A stretch of 64,000 nucleotides of DNA from Aestuariivirga sp. (GTDB taxonomy: Bacteria; Pseudomonadota; Alphaproteobacteria; Rhizobiales; Aestuariivirgaceae). Location: assembly GCF_020252405.1 (NCBI RefSeq), contig NZ_JADCDA010000075.1, forward strand, positions 16,931-80,930, given 5' to 3'. Every line of letters begins with the position of its first letter. Within the stretch, counting starts at the first letter, position 1. The position numbers and the translations under genes were made by a program. Of this stretch, positions 21,335 to 29,853 are shown piece after piece. A model generated the notes under the pieces. The model saw only the letters and a list, made by a program, of their open reading frames with translations, ran no database searches and was not told where the DNA came from.

Positions 21335-22589
21335 GGCCGATCCCGCGCCAGGCAAGACGGGCCGTGCCAACGGCGGCGTGTTCGCTGAGGGACGCTTTCC
21401 CGGGAACGCCCAGCGCCTTGAGCCGGATCGCCGTCCAGGCCGCATTGGCCGAGCCGCCGCCGGCGGTGCGGATGCTGGCGAGCTTCGAGGCGCCCAATGC
21501 GCCGAGCTTGGCATAGGCCTCCGCCTCGATCCGCGCGATGCCCTCGAGGATGGCCTGAAAGAAGATGCGGTCATCGGCGGGCCGCGGCGTGAGGCGCGGC
21601 TGGAGAGCCGGGTCGTTGACGGGGAAGCGCTCGCCTGGCCTGGGGAGGGGATAATAGTCGAGGCCCGTGGGCTGCTCCGGATCGAGCAGCGGCGTGAGGC
21701 GCGCGATGTCGTCCTTCGAGAAACAGGCGCCGATGGCGGCGCCACCGGTGTTGGAGGCGCCACCCGCCAGCCACCGGTCGCCGATACGGTGGCTGTAAAT
21801 GCCGAAGTCCGGGGCGAAGACCGGCGTCTTCGAGAGCAGCTTGAGGGTGAGCGTGGTGCCGAGCGAGGTGACGCCGTCACCCGGTTCGGAGGCGCCCGAG
21901 GCGAGGAAGGCGGCGCAGCCGTCGGTGGTGCCCGCAACGATGGCGGTGTTCCGAGGCAGGCCGAGCCGGGCGGCCATCTCCGCGGTGATGTTGCCGATCC
22001 TGGTTCCGGCGGGGACGACAGTGGAGAACAGGCGGGTGTCAAAGCCGGTCCTGGCGATCCAGTCCGGCCAGGAGCGGGTGACGGGGTCGTAGCCGGATTT
22101 CAGCGCGTTGTTCTCGTCCGTGACTCCGTAGCGGCCAGACAGCTTGCCCAGGACCCAGTCGGCCTGATGCAGGATGCGCGTGCCCTTGCCCACGAGTTCC
22201 ATGGCGCGGGCGAGAGGCGAGGTGCTGCCGAGGGCCGCGGTCCCGCGCGGGGCGGCGGCGGCGATCTTCGCCAGGTTCGCCGCATCGCAGACGTCGTTGT
22301 ACATGGAGCCCAGGCTGGCCGGCGCGCCGTCGTCCCCGACGGCGAGGATGGTGCCGGAGGTGCCGTCGACCGCAATGGCCCGCACATGCAGGCCGTCCAG
22401 CCTGAGGGCGGCGAAGGCGGCAAGCGTGGCGTCCCACCACAGCTGCGGGTCCTGCCAGGCGCGGCCGAAACCGGCGATGGGCGCGGCGATGGGGGCCGTG
22501 GCCATGGCCTTTGGCGTGTTGGCCTCATCGGTGGCGGCGATGCGCACGCCGGAGGTGCCGATGTCGATGCCGAGGACGACGTCCGTCAT
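21324..22589 (-). CDS. FGGY-family carbohydrate kinase (second kinase of the operon)
   Basis: A 421-residue FGGY kinase starting at ATG 22589 (MTDVVLGIDIGTSGVRI), with a strong GGAGGA site that lies inside the end of the SorC gene. The ATP-binding phosphate loop is GIDIGTSGVR; VAGTTDGCAAF and SLGTTLTLKLL belong to the C-terminal domain. At 421 residues it is shorter than the usual 480-520 of FGGY kinases, but both domains are recognisable. The substrate is unknown, and it is clearly diverged from the other FGGY kinase in this operon (26431-27957). It overlaps the SorC stop as ATGA. Confidence 0.87.
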   Translation of the reverse strand: MTDVVLGIDIGTSGVRIAATDEANTPKAMATAPIAAPIAGFGRAWQDPQLWWDATLAAFAALRLDGLHVRAIAVDGTSGTILAVGDDGAPASLGSMYNDVCDAANLAKIAAAAPRGTAALGSTSPLARAMELVGKGTRILHQADWVLGKLSGRYGVTDENNALKSGYDPVTRSWPDWIARTGFDTRLFSTVVPAGTRIGNITAEMAARLGLPRNTAIVAGTTDGCAAFLASGASEPGDGVTSLGTTLTLKLLSKTPVFAPDFGIYSHRIGDRWLAGGASNTGGAAIGACFSKDDIARLTPLLDPEQPTGLDYYPLPRPGERFPVNDPALQPRLTPRPADDRIFFQAILEGIARIEAEAYAKLGALGASKLASIRTAGGGSANAAWTAIRLKALGVPGKASLSEHAAVGTARLAWRGIGHAN

Positions 22590-22996
22590 GTCTCCTCCAT
22601 GGCGAGGATGGACCGGGCCGTCTGCCCGTCCGTGATGATGACGTCGCACATGCCGCCATTGAGCACGCCCCGCAGGCCCTGCGCCTTGGTGCGGCCACCG
22701 GACGCGATCACGACGCAGGGAATCTGCTTCAGTTTCTCCTCAAGCTCGACGCAGGAGGCCAGTCTCCCGGTGATGTTGATCTGAACGAGGCCCTGGCCGC
22801 GCGCCTGGGCCAGGAGGCGGTTGACGCGGGTGCGGTTGATCCCCAGCTTCCTGCCGATCTGCGCCTGCGTCAGGCTCGCCACGAAAGAAAGCCAGGCGGC
22901 GCGGGTGGCGAATTGTTCCTCCGGGTCGACGGCGAAATTCACGCCGACGGCAGGCGCCAGCTCCGGCAATGCGCGTGTCTCGCCCTCCTCCATCAT
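22586..22996 (-). CDS. SorC/DeoR-type sugar regulator with an internal deletion
   Basis: The frame codes for 136 residues from ATG 22996. Residues 41-62 (LTQAQIGRKLGINRTRVNRL) are the helix-turn-helix typical of SorC regulators, and residues 68-90 (GLVQINITG, ELEEKLKQ) begin the sugar-binding domain. Residue 91 onward (VVIASGGRTKAQGLRGVL, DVIITDGQTARSIL) is the extreme C-terminus of SorC proteins. The roughly 190 residues between them, which bind the sugar phosphate, are missing, with frame preserved. Usual length is about 315. It could still bind DNA but should not sense an inducer. EryD of the erythritol operon is a family relative. Alternative view: a decaying gene. Confidence 0.75.
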   Translation of the reverse strand: MMEEGETRALPELAPAVGVNFAVDPEEQFATRAAWLSFVASLTQAQIGRKLGINRTRVNRLLAQARGQGLVQINITGRLASCVELEEKLKQIPCVVIASGGRTKAQGLRGVLNGGMCDVIITDGQTARSILAMEET

Positions 22997-23000
22997 CGCC

Positions 23001-24056
23001 TCACATGCGCTGGAAGGCCGCCCAGGGAATGTCGAGGGCGGAGTCGCCGGTGAGTGCGTCCAGCAGGGCTGTGGTGAGGGGCAGCGACCTCGCGTCAAGC
23101 GCGCCGGTGCTCATCATGGCGCGGAGTGTCGCCGCCACGGCGACGCCGAGCTCAGCGCCCTCGATGGTGTCGCCTTTCATCGGGCCGTCCCTGGTTTGGC
23201 CGTAGGTGAGGCCGCGCCCGAGATTGTTGCCCAGCCTTGAATTGCGGCCCGCCTGGCAGGTGACATAGAGATCGCCCGCACCCGGCATGCCCCAGACGCT
23301 CTGTTCCGAGCCGCCATGGGCGCGGACCAGCACCGTCAGCTCGCGGATCGCCTGGCCGAAAATGACGGCCGCGGCATTGTGGTTGAAGGCGCGGTTTTCC
23401 GTGGCGGGCATGTTTTCGAGACGCCCCGCCGCCCAGCCGACGCCGATCGCGAAGAAGTTCTTGAAGGCCGCGCAGATCTCGACGCCGATGACATCGGCGG
23501 AGAGGCGCGGATGATAGTAGTCGCACGCCAGCATGTCGCAGAGCGTCTGCGCGAAGGCAAGATCGTGCGCGGTGATGACGGTGCCGGTCTGCCGCCTGAC
23601 CGCGAGTTCGCCGGCGATGCAGGGGCCTCCGATGGCGGCGATGGCGAGCGCAATGCCGGTGCGGCGCTTCACTTCCGCGGCCACGCGATCAGGCAGGGCG
23701 GTGAGGCGGCCGACCTCCGGGTGCATGCCCTTGGTGATCATCACGATGGGCACGGGACCCTTGAGCGTTTCGCACAGGCGGTCGATGGCCCAGCCGACAC
23801 CGGCCGAACTGATGCCGAGCAGGATCAGGTCCGTGTCGCCGCCCAGCGCCGTGGCGAATTCATCGTGCTGGAAGGCGGCAACACCCCCGGGGAGCTTGAC
23901 GTTGAGCCTGGGATGGCGGCCCGTGGCCCTGACGCTGTCGATGATCCCGGTGTCGAGATGGGTGCCCACGAGGCGGACGCCGTGGCCGCGGTCGCGCAGC
24001 GGCATGCACATGGACGAGCCCATGACGCCGGCGCCGAGGATGGTGACGGTGCTCAC
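23001..24056 (-). CDS. GpsA-like NAD(P)-dependent glycerol-3-phosphate dehydrogenase family protein
   Basis: A 351-residue protein with the GpsA plan: NAD loop VTILGAGVMGSSMCMPLRD, GPCIAGELA, catalytic-Lys segment VEICAAFKNFFAIGVG, and the phosphate-binding GRNSRLGNNLG. Housekeeping GpsA proteins have GPSFA-like residues where this has GPCIA, so a related polyol phosphate rather than glycerol 3-phosphate could be the substrate. It overlaps the ABC ATPase gene by 4 bp and ends 4 bp before the SorC gene, deep in a catabolic operon, which argues for a degradative rather than lipid-synthetic role. Whether the genome has a separate gpsA cannot be told here. Confidence 0.8.
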   Translation of the reverse strand: MSTVTILGAGVMGSSMCMPLRDRGHGVRLVGTHLDTGIIDSVRATGRHPRLNVKLPGGVAAFQHDEFATALGGDTDLILLGISSAGVGWAIDRLCETLKGPVPIVMITKGMHPEVGRLTALPDRVAAEVKRRTGIALAIAAIGGPCIAGELAVRRQTGTVITAHDLAFAQTLCDMLACDYYHPRLSADVIGVEICAAFKNFFAIGVGWAAGRLENMPATENRAFNHNAAAVIFGQAIRELTVLVRAHGGSEQSVWGMPGAGDLYVTCQAGRNSRLGNNLGRGLTYGQTRDGPMKGDTIEGAELGVAVAATLRAMMSTGALDARSLPLTTALLDALTGDSALDIPWAAFQRM

Positions 24057-25105
24057 GCCAGGGCCTTTCCGCTTGTCGCGTCGAAGAGGTGCACCTTCTC
24101 GAGGCGCGGCTGCAGGTGGAAGACCTCGTCACGCGAGAGCGACACGCGGTCCTGGGTGATGGCGCAGATCTCCTGCCCGCCCATGTCGGCATAGATGTGC
24201 ATCTCGGGGCCTGTCGGCTCCACCACCACGACCTTGGCGGGGGCGCCTGAGCCGAAGGTGAAGTGTTCGGGCCTGATGCCATAGACCACCTTCTGGCCCG
24301 GCGTGGCCTTGTGGACGGGCGGCAGCGGCAGCACCGTGCCTTCGCCCAGGAGCACGCCATCGGACGTGACCTCGCCCTTCAGGAGGTTCATCGACGGCGA
24401 GCCGATGAATTCGGCGACGAAGAGATTGGCCGGCCTGTCATAGACTTCGAGCGGCGAGCCTTCCTGTTCGATATGGCCGTCGCGCAGGATGACGATCTTG
24501 TCGGCCATGGTCATGGCTTCGATCTGGTCATGCGTGACGTAGACGGTGGTGGTCCTGAGGCGCTCGTGCAGCTCCTTGATCTCGGTGCGCATCTGCACGC
24601 GCAGCTTGGCGTCGAGATTGGAGAGCGGCTCGTCGAAGAGGAAGACGGCGGGATTTCGAACGATGGCGCGGCCCATGGCGACGCGCTGGCGCTGGCCGCC
24701 CGAAAGCTCGCGCGGGTAGCGGTCCAGGTAAGGTTCGAGGTTCAGGATCTTCGCCGCCCACTTCACCTTCTCGTCGATCTCGGACTGCGGACGCCTGGCG
24801 AGCTGCAGGGAGAAGCTCATGTTGTCCCTGACCTTCATGTGGGCGTAGAGCGCATAGTTCTGGAACACCATGGCGATGTTCCGGTCCTTCGGGTGCACCT
24901 TGTTGACGCGGCGGCCCTGGATCTCGATGTCGCCCGAGGTGACGCTTTCCAACCCCGCGATCATGCGCAGGAGGGTGGACTTGCCGCAACCGGAGGGCCC
25001 GAGCAGCACCACGAAGGACCCGTCGTCGATCGTGAGGTCGATGCCGTGCACGACCTCGAGGTTGCCGTAGTTCTTCCTGACGTTCTTGATCGTTACCGAT
25101 GACAT
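24053..25105 (-). CDS. ABC transporter ATP-binding protein, MalK/UgpC/MsmX type
   Basis: The 350-residue ATPase of a CUT1 sugar importer. Walker A is GPSGCGKST, the signature is LSGGQRQRVAMGRAI, Walker B is FLFDEPLSNLD, and the switch His lies in YVTHDQIEA. Residues 240-350 form the regulatory TOBE/OB-fold region (GIRPEHF). It powers the two permeases encoded at 29854-31688 with the binding protein at 28289-29809, and is separated from them by two enzyme genes of the same operon. UgpC-type annotation is generic and does not imply glycerol-3-phosphate as substrate. Confidence 0.93.
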   Translation of the reverse strand: MSSVTIKNVRKNYGNLEVVHGIDLTIDDGSFVVLLGPSGCGKSTLLRMIAGLESVTSGDIEIQGRRVNKVHPKDRNIAMVFQNYALYAHMKVRDNMSFSLQLARRPQSEIDEKVKWAAKILNLEPYLDRYPRELSGGQRQRVAMGRAIVRNPAVFLFDEPLSNLDAKLRVQMRTEIKELHERLRTTTVYVTHDQIEAMTMADKIVILRDGHIEQEGSPLEVYDRPANLFVAEFIGSPSMNLLKGEVTSDGVLLGEGTVLPLPPVHKATPGQKVVYGIRPEHFTFGSGAPAKVVVVEPTGPEMHIYADMGGQEICAITQDRVSLSRDEVFHLQPRLEKVHLFDATSGKALA

Positions 25106-25114
25106 TCTACGGTC

Positions 25115-26434
25115 CTATTGTTCATCGCGGGCGAGGAAATCGTCGAGCAGGCCGGCATCGTCCGCCAAGTCGAGGAAGGACCAGCGGTTGCGGACATCGC
25201 GGGCGAATTTCATGGCATCGCGCCACACCTGGCGGTCGAGGCCGAGCTCGGTGGCCGTGGTCGGGCCCCCGGCCGCGGCGAGCGCCGCCTTCATCTTCGC
25301 CGGATCCATGAGCATGGGGCGCAGTTCCCCGCGGAGCTGCGGCCACATGGCGGCGAGCTTCCTGTTGAAGGCTTCGGCCCCGGCGCGGTCGAAGGATTTC
25401 TTCCTGGCTTCGGCATGGCACATGCGGCCGATGGCCTCGCCATAGCGGGCGACGAATTCCTTTTCCTCGATGTGCGTCGCCCTGATCAGCGGCGGCTGGT
25501 CGAGGGCAAGAAGCTCATGGTGGAGGCGCGCGATGGCGAGCGAGGCCACGCCCACCTGCTGGCCATGCGTTGACCCCGGATGCTTTCCGCCGGCGAACAT
25601 GTCGATCCAGTGCGACACCTGATGCTCGCCCATCGAGCCGTGGTGCGACACGCCGGTGAAGCAGACGCCGAGGCCGCAGAGCGTCAGCACGCGGTGGAGA
25701 TGGCCGTTGGCGGCGATATCATGGGTCTTGAGGCCCGCCGCGTTGTCGATCATGCGGGGCTCGTCGCCGCCGGTGAGGGTGTAGGGCACGCCCGAATAGA
25801 AGGTGCCGAACAGGCGGTGCGAGGCCCACCATTCGACCTGCGCGGTGGGGCGGCAGAGCGAGTCGCCGAGGCCCGCGGCGGAGAGCCAGTGCGGCGCGGC
25901 GGCGGAGACTTTCAGGTCGAGGAAGATGCCGCGCGGGGCATGGGCGGGAAGCGAGGTCTTGTAGCCGTTCGCCAGCGTCACCGAGGCGGTGGAGGCGGCA
26001 TAGCCGTTCATCGAGGCGGCCGTGCCGAAGGTGGCGTATTTCCGTCCGTCCTTGAAGGTGGCGAATTTGCAGGTGTCAGAGAGGGCGCCGGAGCCCACCG
26101 CGACCAGCGCATCGGCGTGGCGCGTCTTCTCCCGCACCATGGCGATGGTCGGTTCGTCGCAGTGGGTGTCGCCGGGGAGAACGAGTTCCTCGACGGCGCC
26201 GAGCGACTTCAGGCGCCTGGCGACGCGGCGGCCCATGGCCTCATGCGTGTTGACGTCCGAGACCACCGCGATGCGCCTGCCGAGATTCAAAGGGGCCAGC
26301 ACGTCGGCCTCGCCGCCATCGAGGTCTTCCTCGATGCGGATCACCTCGAAAGGGACGGTGGCGGTCTTCCCCGTGGCGGGGTCCTGCCAGCGGCCCGCCA
26401 CCACATCGCTGATCAGTTCGTTCCAGTCGGTCAT
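25115..26434 (-). CDS. sn-Glycerol-1-phosphate dehydrogenase family protein (AraM/EgsA-like)
   Basis: The 439-residue protein belongs to the iron-containing alcohol dehydrogenase superfamily branch with archaeal G1P dehydrogenase and Bacillus AraM. It has ALVAVGSGALSDTCKFATF (NAD site), ATFGTAASMNGYAAS, LGDSLCRPTAQVEWW, and two His-rich metal segments, GVSHHGSMGEHQVSHWIDMF and HPGSTHGQQVG. AraM enzymes interconvert glycerol 1-phosphate and dihydroxyacetone phosphate. Here it is encoded between a kinase and the ABC ATPase, so it likely oxidises the phosphorylated product of an imported polyol. It overlaps the kinase stop by 4 bp. Actual substrate unknown. Confidence 0.82.
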   Translation of the reverse strand: MTDWNELISDVVAGRWQDPATGKTATVPFEVIRIEEDLDGGEADVLAPLNLGRRIAVVSDVNTHEAMGRRVARRLKSLGAVEELVLPGDTHCDEPTIAMVREKTRHADALVAVGSGALSDTCKFATFKDGRKYATFGTAASMNGYAASTASVTLANGYKTSLPAHAPRGIFLDLKVSAAAPHWLSAAGLGDSLCRPTAQVEWWASHRLFGTFYSGVPYTLTGGDEPRMIDNAAGLKTHDIAANGHLHRVLTLCGLGVCFTGVSHHGSMGEHQVSHWIDMFAGGKHPGSTHGQQVGVASLAIARLHHELLALDQPPLIRATHIEEKEFVARYGEAIGRMCHAEARKKSFDRAGAEAFNRKLAAMWPQLRGELRPMLMDPAKMKAALAAAGGPTTATELGLDRQVWRDAMKFARDVRNRWSFLDLADDAGLLDDFLARDEQ

Positions 26435-27957
26435 TTCCGTGCGCTTCGCGAGAAATCGACGAGTTTCTGGTTCCAGCCGGAGAGCTTCGGCCAGAGTTCG
26501 GCATAGATGGCGAGCAGGTCCTGGTAGCGGGCCTTATCCTTCTTGCGCGGGCGGAAGGTCTTCGACGGCTTGCCGGACATGGCGGCGGAGGCCTGCGGGA
26601 GGCTCTTGTACCAGCCCGCACCCCTGGCAGCCGCCATGGCGGCGCCCAGTGCGGAGGCTTCCGCCGTTTCCAGCCGCTTCACCTCGCGCGCCGAGGCATC
26701 CGCCAGGATCTGGCACCACAGGTCGGAGCGCGAGCCGCCGCCCACCGCGGCGAAATGCGTGATGGGTGTCGTGGCATCCGCCACCTGGTTGGTCATCATC
26801 GCCTGTTCCAGCGCCACGCCTTCAAGCAGCGCGCGATAGACATCGCCGCGCGAGTGGTTGCCCGAAAGACCGGCGATGACGCCGCGGGCGGCCGAGTCCC
26901 AGTAGGGCGTCATCACGCCGGACCAGTAGGGCACCAGCACAAGGCCGTGAGCGCCGATGGGGGAGGCGGCGGCTTCCGCCTCCAGCGCCTGGAAGATGGC
27001 CGGGTGCTTGCCCGGGTTCACATTGAACAGACGCTCCACCATCCAGTTGACGAGGAAAGTGCCGGTGCGGATTGCGGTTTCGAAGGAGAAGCCCTCCTCG
27101 CCCACCGCCATCATGGTGCGGAAGGACCGGTGCACGGCATAGTGCCTGCCATAGCTGCCCGAGACCGCGGCGGTGCCAAGGTTCACATAGGCGCGGCCCT
27201 CAAGGAATGTGTTGGCGCCGGTGCCGGCGCATTGCCCGTCGCCGCCGCCGGCGATGACGGGGGTTCCGGGTTTGAGGCCGGTGAGCCTGGCGGCTTCGGC
27301 CGTCACCCCGCCCATGATGTCACCCGGGCGATGGAGCCGCGGCAGCTGCTCGCGCGTCAGCCGCGCGGCCTTGAGCAGAACGTCCGACCAGTCATAGGCG
27401 CTGGCGTCGAGGAGGCCCATGGGATCGGCCGAGGCGGTGGAGGTGGCCCATTGGCCGGTGAGGAAATGGGTGAGGACGCCGTGCACCTCCGCCGTCTTGG
27501 CGGTCCTGCCCCAGAGCTTCGGCATGTGGGTTGAGAGCCAGCGGCAGCGATAGAGGCAGGGGGTGACGTCGGCGGGCTTGCCGGAGACTCGGTGCAGCGT
27601 GTCGGCGCCGAGTTCGGACACGATGTCCTTGACTTCCTTCTGGGCGCGCTCGTCGAGCCACAGCGTGCCGGGGCGGAGGGCTTTGCCCCTGGCGTCGAAC
27701 TGCGCGAAGCTTTCGCGCTGGTTGGAAATGGCGAGGCCCGCGACGCGCTTTGCGTCGATCTTCTTCAACAGCTGCCTCAGCGCCCTGGTGAGCGCGCCGG
27801 TCCAGTCGCCGACCTCCTGCTCGAACCAGCCGGGATGCGGGTTGGACAGCGCAATGGGCGCTCTGCCTTCCGCGACGATGCGGCCCCTTGCATCGAAGGC
27901 AATGGCTTTGGTGGCCGTGGTCGAACTGTCGATGCCGATGACGAGATCGGGGCGCAT
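26431..27957 (-). CDS. FGGY-family carbohydrate kinase, xylulokinase-like (first kinase of the operon)
   Basis: From ATG 27957 (MRPDLVIGIDSSTTATKAI) this is a 508-residue, full-length FGGY kinase. The phosphate loop is GIDSSTTATK; AISNQRESFAQF, TLWLDERAQ and the C-terminal AVGGGSRSDLWCQILAD (FGGY signature 2 region) are clear. Its start lies 331 bp from the binding-protein stop, across a repeat-filled spacer. It overlaps the glycerol-1-phosphate-dehydrogenase-like gene by 4 bp, suggesting the dehydrogenase acts on its product. A longer in-frame extension to 28083 runs into repeat DNA and is rejected. Confidence 0.88.
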   Translation of the reverse strand: MRPDLVIGIDSSTTATKAIAFDARGRIVAEGRAPIALSNPHPGWFEQEVGDWTGALTRALRQLLKKIDAKRVAGLAISNQRESFAQFDARGKALRPGTLWLDERAQKEVKDIVSELGADTLHRVSGKPADVTPCLYRCRWLSTHMPKLWGRTAKTAEVHGVLTHFLTGQWATSTASADPMGLLDASAYDWSDVLLKAARLTREQLPRLHRPGDIMGGVTAEAARLTGLKPGTPVIAGGGDGQCAGTGANTFLEGRAYVNLGTAAVSGSYGRHYAVHRSFRTMMAVGEEGFSFETAIRTGTFLVNWMVERLFNVNPGKHPAIFQALEAEAAASPIGAHGLVLVPYWSGVMTPYWDSAARGVIAGLSGNHSRGDVYRALLEGVALEQAMMTNQVADATTPITHFAAVGGGSRSDLWCQILADASAREVKRLETAEASALGAAMAAARGAGWYKSLPQASAAMSGKPSKTFRPRKKDKARYQDLLAIYAELWPKLSGWNQKLVDFSRSARK

Positions 27958-28000
27958 GGGACGTGAGGCTTCTTTCCGGGGTGAAGACGGAGGCGGCCTG

Positions 28001-28067
28001 CGCAACGGACCCTCAAGCGCATGGCGCTTGAGGGCAGGACGTTGCGCCAGACTTTCAACTCTGGCGC
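28001..28067. repeat. Two adjacent hairpins in the spacer before the kinase
   Basis: Arms 28001-28007/28040-28046 enclose a perfect 10-bp hairpin (28011-28020 with 28024-28033). A second perfect 8-bp hairpin follows (28044-28051 with 28060-28067), sharing its first bases with the arm of the first. This 331-bp spacer (27958-28288) has no gene; it is filled by this element, another palindrome at 28138-28173 and a 54-bp tandem repeat. Confidence 0.8.
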
Positions 28068-28137
28068 ACCTTACGCTTCGCAAGCGTTGCCGCTTGCCCG
28101 CACGATGCGCTGTGCCGCCTCCGCGTGGCGTGGTTCA

Positions 28138-28173
28138 GAGCAGGTTTCGGTTCAGCGGAATCGAAACCTGCTC
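28138..28173. repeat. 12-bp perfect inverted repeat
   Basis: Arms GAGCAGGTTTCG at 28138-28149 and its exact reverse complement at 28162-28173 with a 12-base loop. Lies between the hairpins and the 54-bp tandem repeat in the intra-operon spacer. Confidence 0.85.
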
Positions 28174-28186
28174 CATCTCTTTGCTT

Positions 28187-28290
28187 GGCCGCATTTTCGA
28201 CGGTCAACCGGTGTCCACTTGACCTGAAAATGCTTTGTCTGGCCGCATTTTCGACGGTCAACCGGTGCCCACTTGACCTGAAAATGCTTT
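28187..28290. repeat. 54-bp tandem palindromic repeat, two copies
   Basis: Copy 1 is 28187-28240, copy 2 is 28241-28290 (first 50 bases of the unit, with a single mismatch, gtgt against gtgc). Each unit is itself an imperfect palindrome: GCATTTTC ... GGTCAA ... TTGACC ... GAAAATGC. The second copy ends inside the stop codon of the binding-protein gene. The unit resembles REP-type elements I associate with rhizobial genomes. Confidence 0.9.
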
Positions 28291-29809
28291 AGAGCCCGGC
28301 GTCGGCCACGGCGGCATCGATCGCCGCGGCGATCGTGTCCATGCACTTCTTCGGGTCGCCGCCGAAGTCCTGGCCGGTCAGCAGCTTGCCGAGGTTCACC
28401 GGGATCTCGTTGTTCGAGAAGCCGGCCCACAGCGGCATGTCGGGCTCGGACGCCATGTCGTTGTCGATGATCCACTTCACCAGCTCGAGATGGCGCGTGG
28501 TGCCGGGGCCCACGACAGCCTTCGCCGCAACGCGCGGATCGGTGAAGGATGAGATGCGCATCGGCGCGAAGCCGCCGATGAGCGTGCAGCGGGTCATCAC
28601 ATCCTTCGAGCAAGCCCACTGCATGAAGATCCACGCGGCGTCGACGTTCTTGGAGTATTTCGACAGGCCGAGCACCGAGCCGCCCTGATGCGCGCGGTTC
28701 GGCACTTCGCCGAAGCCCACTTCGGACTTCGGACGAAGGTCCTTGCCGGTGAGCGGCTTCGCCGGCATCCACAGGCCCTGCACCTTGGAGTCCTTGCCGT
28801 CGAGGCCGGGGAAGAACTCGTCCCAGGACTGGACGAGGGCGCACTGGCCGGACGCCATCATCTGGAACTGGCCGTCCCAGGTGGAGTTGAGCGATTCCGG
28901 CGGGGCATTCTTCGCCCATTCCTGGTACAGCGCGAGGCCCCGGATGCCGGCCTCGTCATTGCCCTTGAACTTCTTGTCGGCGCCGAAGATCGAGCCGCCG
29001 GCGTTCCACACCATCTGGGTCCAGTCGCAGTTCAGCGAATAGTGGCCGGACTTGGCCTGAAGGCCGGTGCCGTACATGCCGTTGGCCTTCTCCGCCTCGG
29101 TGATCTTCTTGATGGCGGCGGTGAACTCCTCCTCCGTCTTCGGCACCGCGATGCCGTGCTTCTCCAGAACGTCCTTGCGGTACATGAGCATGAAGATCGG
29201 GATGTCGAAGGGAATGCCGACCATCTTGCCGTCATACATGGCGAGGCCTTCGACCAGCGGCTTGGAGAAGTCGTCCCAGTCAAAGCCCGGCATGGCGAGG
29301 TTCGGCTTGTCCTTGTAGTACTGCACCGGATCGATGGTGTCCTGCGCGAAGGTGGCCACCCAGGACTGGTCAAGGTAATAGAGGTCATAGGTGCCGAGCT
29401 GGCCCTGCACGTCCTGCGTGGCCTTGGCGAGAACCTGCTCCAGGGGAACGATCTCGACCTCCACCTCGATGCCCGTCGGCTCTGTGAATTCCTTCTTGAT
29501 CTGGTCGAGCACGACGGTGGGGGGCGTTGCTTCCGAGGTGTAGCGGATCTTGGCGCCCTTGAAGGGGGCGCCCACGTCCTTCAGCCACTGCGTCATGGAC
29601 GCATCCTGCGCCATGGCCTCGGTGCCGATGAGCCCCAAATTGCCGCGGAAGCCGCGGCTGTTGCCGAGAAGGCCTGCCGAGAAGGCCGAGAAGCCGACGC
29701 CGGCGAGCGCCATCTTCTTCATGAAATCGCGCTTGGAGATGCGGCGGGCGGCAAAGTCGCGGGCCGTATCGGCGATGAACGTCTTCTTGTCGTGGTCTTT
29801 GAAGCTCAT
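28289..29809 (-). CDS. ABC transporter substrate-binding protein (CUT1, sugar/polyol)
   Basis: A 506-residue extracellular-solute-binding family 1 protein. The start ATG 29809 follows a strong GGGAGGATTTCA site. The N-terminus carries a long signal with SKRDFMKKMALAGVGFSAF (residues about 26-44), a Tat-like motif with Lys-Arg in place of the twin Arg. The mature part has PPTVVLDQIKKEFTEPTGI and TYDLYYLDQSWVATFAQD, usual for this family. It delivers its ligand to the permeases encoded just upstream. Ligand unknown; neighbours suggest a polyol or sugar. Located 44 bp after the second permease gene. Confidence 0.9.
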   Translation of the reverse strand: MSFKDHDKKTFIADTARDFAARRISKRDFMKKMALAGVGFSAFSAGLLGNSRGFRGNLGLIGTEAMAQDASMTQWLKDVGAPFKGAKIRYTSEATPPTVVLDQIKKEFTEPTGIEVEVEIVPLEQVLAKATQDVQGQLGTYDLYYLDQSWVATFAQDTIDPVQYYKDKPNLAMPGFDWDDFSKPLVEGLAMYDGKMVGIPFDIPIFMLMYRKDVLEKHGIAVPKTEEEFTAAIKKITEAEKANGMYGTGLQAKSGHYSLNCDWTQMVWNAGGSIFGADKKFKGNDEAGIRGLALYQEWAKNAPPESLNSTWDGQFQMMASGQCALVQSWDEFFPGLDGKDSKVQGLWMPAKPLTGKDLRPKSEVGFGEVPNRAHQGGSVLGLSKYSKNVDAAWIFMQWACSKDVMTRCTLIGGFAPMRISSFTDPRVAAKAVVGPGTTRHLELVKWIIDNDMASEPDMPLWAGFSNNEIPVNLGKLLTGQDFGGDPKKCMDTIAAAIDAAVADAGL

Positions 29810-29853
29810 TGAAATCCTCCCATGGGTTTGAGCTTTGGGTTCTCGCGCGCGGA

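Noticed and set aside
20555-22042. 495-residue version of the HAD hydrolase
   Set aside because: The first 236 residues are a Ser/Pro/Arg-rich shadow of the kinase gene; homology starts at ATG 21334.
28187-28290. Possible CRISPR array
   Set aside because: Only two units, directly abutting, with no spacers; it is a tandem palindromic repeat.
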